Of a stretch of DNA of 64,000 bases, positions 62,640 to 64,000 are shown piece after piece. The stretch comes from Sacculina carcini. Lineage: Eukaryota > Arthropoda > Thecostraca > Sacculinidae. The DNA lies in NCBI GenBank assembly GCA_916048095.2, contig OU696574.1:6111587-6175586 (forward strand), written 5' to 3'. The stretch's first letter is position 1. Each line of letters starts with the position of its first letter. Made by a program: the position numbers and the translations under genes. The notes beneath the pieces are model-generated. The model worked only from the letters and a program-made list of their open reading frames with translations. It did no database searches and was not told the DNA's origin.

Positions 62640-63890
62640 ATGTCTTCATTCACCCACTTCATCCACCCTCATTCTGGTGATCTCCATGCTTGAATCTTGT
62701 TTGAGCTGTTGTCATTTTGAAGCGCAATGATACTTTCTTGTAGGCTGACGTCAACTTCAGATGCATCAAAATTGAATGGGTCCACAAACCAGTGTGTCAC
62801 ATTCATCTGGAGTATGTCGGATAATCGAGTTTTGATGACATTATTCAACTGCTTCAGATGATTAACATACACATCTAATTCCTCGTCGAGCAACTCAGCA
62901 TATATCTTCGTCAATGAATGAAAATGGGCGAACTCTCGTCTTCCAAGTTTGAACCAGTATATCTTATTTTTATCTCCGAACTTCTTGATTGTATCAGCCT
63001 ACACGAAAACATGGTGGATGAATTTCTGAAGCTCCTTGTTAGAATATTTAGTTTTCGAAATATGTCAGATAGATAGAAAGTATCACTCTTTGCAGCAACA
63101 AATTTCCTCTCAAGTTCTGTTCCGCTCGAGACCTTTGGAATTACCTTTGGAAAGCCACCTTACTTTGGTGTGCAGCACAAGTCTTTCAAAGTCATCGTTG
63201 TTCTGCTCACATAGTTGCTGAAATAGACGATCTTGCAGCGCATTATTTTGTATGATGTTGATAGTCTTGACGACATAGCCAAGTAATTCATGCAGCCACC
63301 CTAAGTTTTTAGCAATCAGGTGCCGCCGATGAACAACACAGTACACAAACGACATTGGGAACAGCCTTTTTCAAGAAAGCATTGAACCCCCGGTACTTTC
63401 GTACCATCTCAGCTGCGCCATCTGTTGCGCAAGACACAACGTTATTCATTGGAATATTGCGCTTTTCAAAATAAGTCCCAACTTTTCCGAAAATAGGTTC
63501 ACCTTTGGTGTCAGTTGTTGAGTGCAATGCAAAAAGTATGTCTTGGCATATTTTATGAACATCGGTGAACCTCACAAATGCCATCAAAAGCTAAGAACTA
63601 TCTGGCAAAGTTGATTCGTCGAGTTGAAGTGAGAAATCATTCACCTGCAGTTTCGAGACTAATTGGTTTTCAATGTCCGCTCCATCTCATCAATACGACG
63701 CGATACCGAGGAGTTACTCAAAGGAATAACACTTGTTACCTCATGTGGTCTTTCATTCATAACAGTTGAAAGCACTACATCTACTGCCGGCATGATCAGA
63801 TATTCACCGATAATTATCGGTGCATATTATTATATGAGGCTTTCCTTCTATTGCAATCAAAGTTGCTATCTCGTAAGAAGCCATTAAACA
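62640..63890 (-). pseudogene. ZBED5-like hAT transposase fossil
   Basis: Minus-strand pieces in order: ASYEIATLIA (about 63880), LIMPAVDVVLSTVMNERPHE (about 63800), a frame shift, DFSLQLDESTLPDSS with a stop after it, FVRFTDVHKICQDILFALHS and SCATDGAAEMVRKYRGFNAF (63587-63309). HLIAKNLGWLHELLG and LHTKVRWLSKG follow (63355-63110), then ELDVYVNHLKQLN and THWFVDPFN further on (62914-62669). This order matches the hAT transposase related to animal ZBED5 and GTF2IRD2-type genes. At least three frame breaks are seen, so it is a fossil. It is unlike the BED-hAT at 15-19 kb. Confidence 0.85.
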
Positions 63891-64000
63891 TCCATCCGCA
63901 TTTGCCACTTTTTGGGTAACATATTGTCCAGTGTCCTTCTCCCTAGAAATTCATGACGTAATTTTTTTTATCAATTGTAGCGGATCATTTTTCTTGTCCT

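Overview
The window looks like non-coding-rich chromosomal DNA from an invertebrate animal. Reasons: spliced exons of an animal USP16/USP45-type deubiquitinase, very long (AC)n/(TA)n microsatellites, and a dense mix of animal transposon families (LTR, CR1/L2-like, RTE-like, Penelope-like, Tigger/pogo, hAT and foldback elements). The phylum cannot be fixed from sequence alone. Nothing bacterial was seen (no operons, CRISPR or phage genes).

Layout. 1-4.9 kb: two near-identical pieces of one LTR retrotransposon head to head. A minus-strand gag-pol copy, open through all catalytic motifs, runs off the left edge; its 5' end is joined at about 3.71-3.72 kb to the integrase-to-LTR end of a plus-strand copy. 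4.9-9.3 kb: a dispersed repeat with a (CA)n end, a solo LTR inside it, AT-rich spacer and a short hAT MITE with an exact 8-bp target duplication. 9.3-14.1 kb: a complete, apparently intact LTR retrotransposon with identical LTRs, a 5-bp target duplication and one 1441-codon gag-pol ORF. 15.0-18.8 kb: a multi-exon hAT transposase fossil with a BED finger. 19.1-33.8 kb: a roughly 14.7-kb non-coding foldback element. Its arms are about 6.7 and 6.5 kb, each holds an 84-bp tandem array, the centre has a 599-bp pure (AC)n tract, and a perfect 9-bp target duplication flanks the whole. 34-40 kb: four pieces of one CR1/L2-like retrotransposon in mixed orientation, one with an open RT ORF. 40.1-41.4 and 49.4-50.8 kb: two members of one hAT-like non-autonomous family, each with an exact 8-bp target duplication.

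From 41.7 to at least 59.7 kb, six plus-strand exons of a USP16/USP45-like ubiquitin protease can be read. Exons A-C form the ZnF-UBP finger. Exons D-F carry the Cys box and the QQDSHELL box. The introns are swollen by insertions: an RTE-like element, Tigger 1, the second hAT-like element, a Penelope-like element split by Tigger 2, and the second copy of the (CA)n-ended repeat. The window ends in a minus-strand ZBED5-like hAT fossil.

The most unusual object is the foldback element. The target duplication, the different array copy numbers in the two arms (21 versus 19) and scattered substitutions all argue for a real inserted element rather than an assembly hairpin. No transposase for it is seen here.
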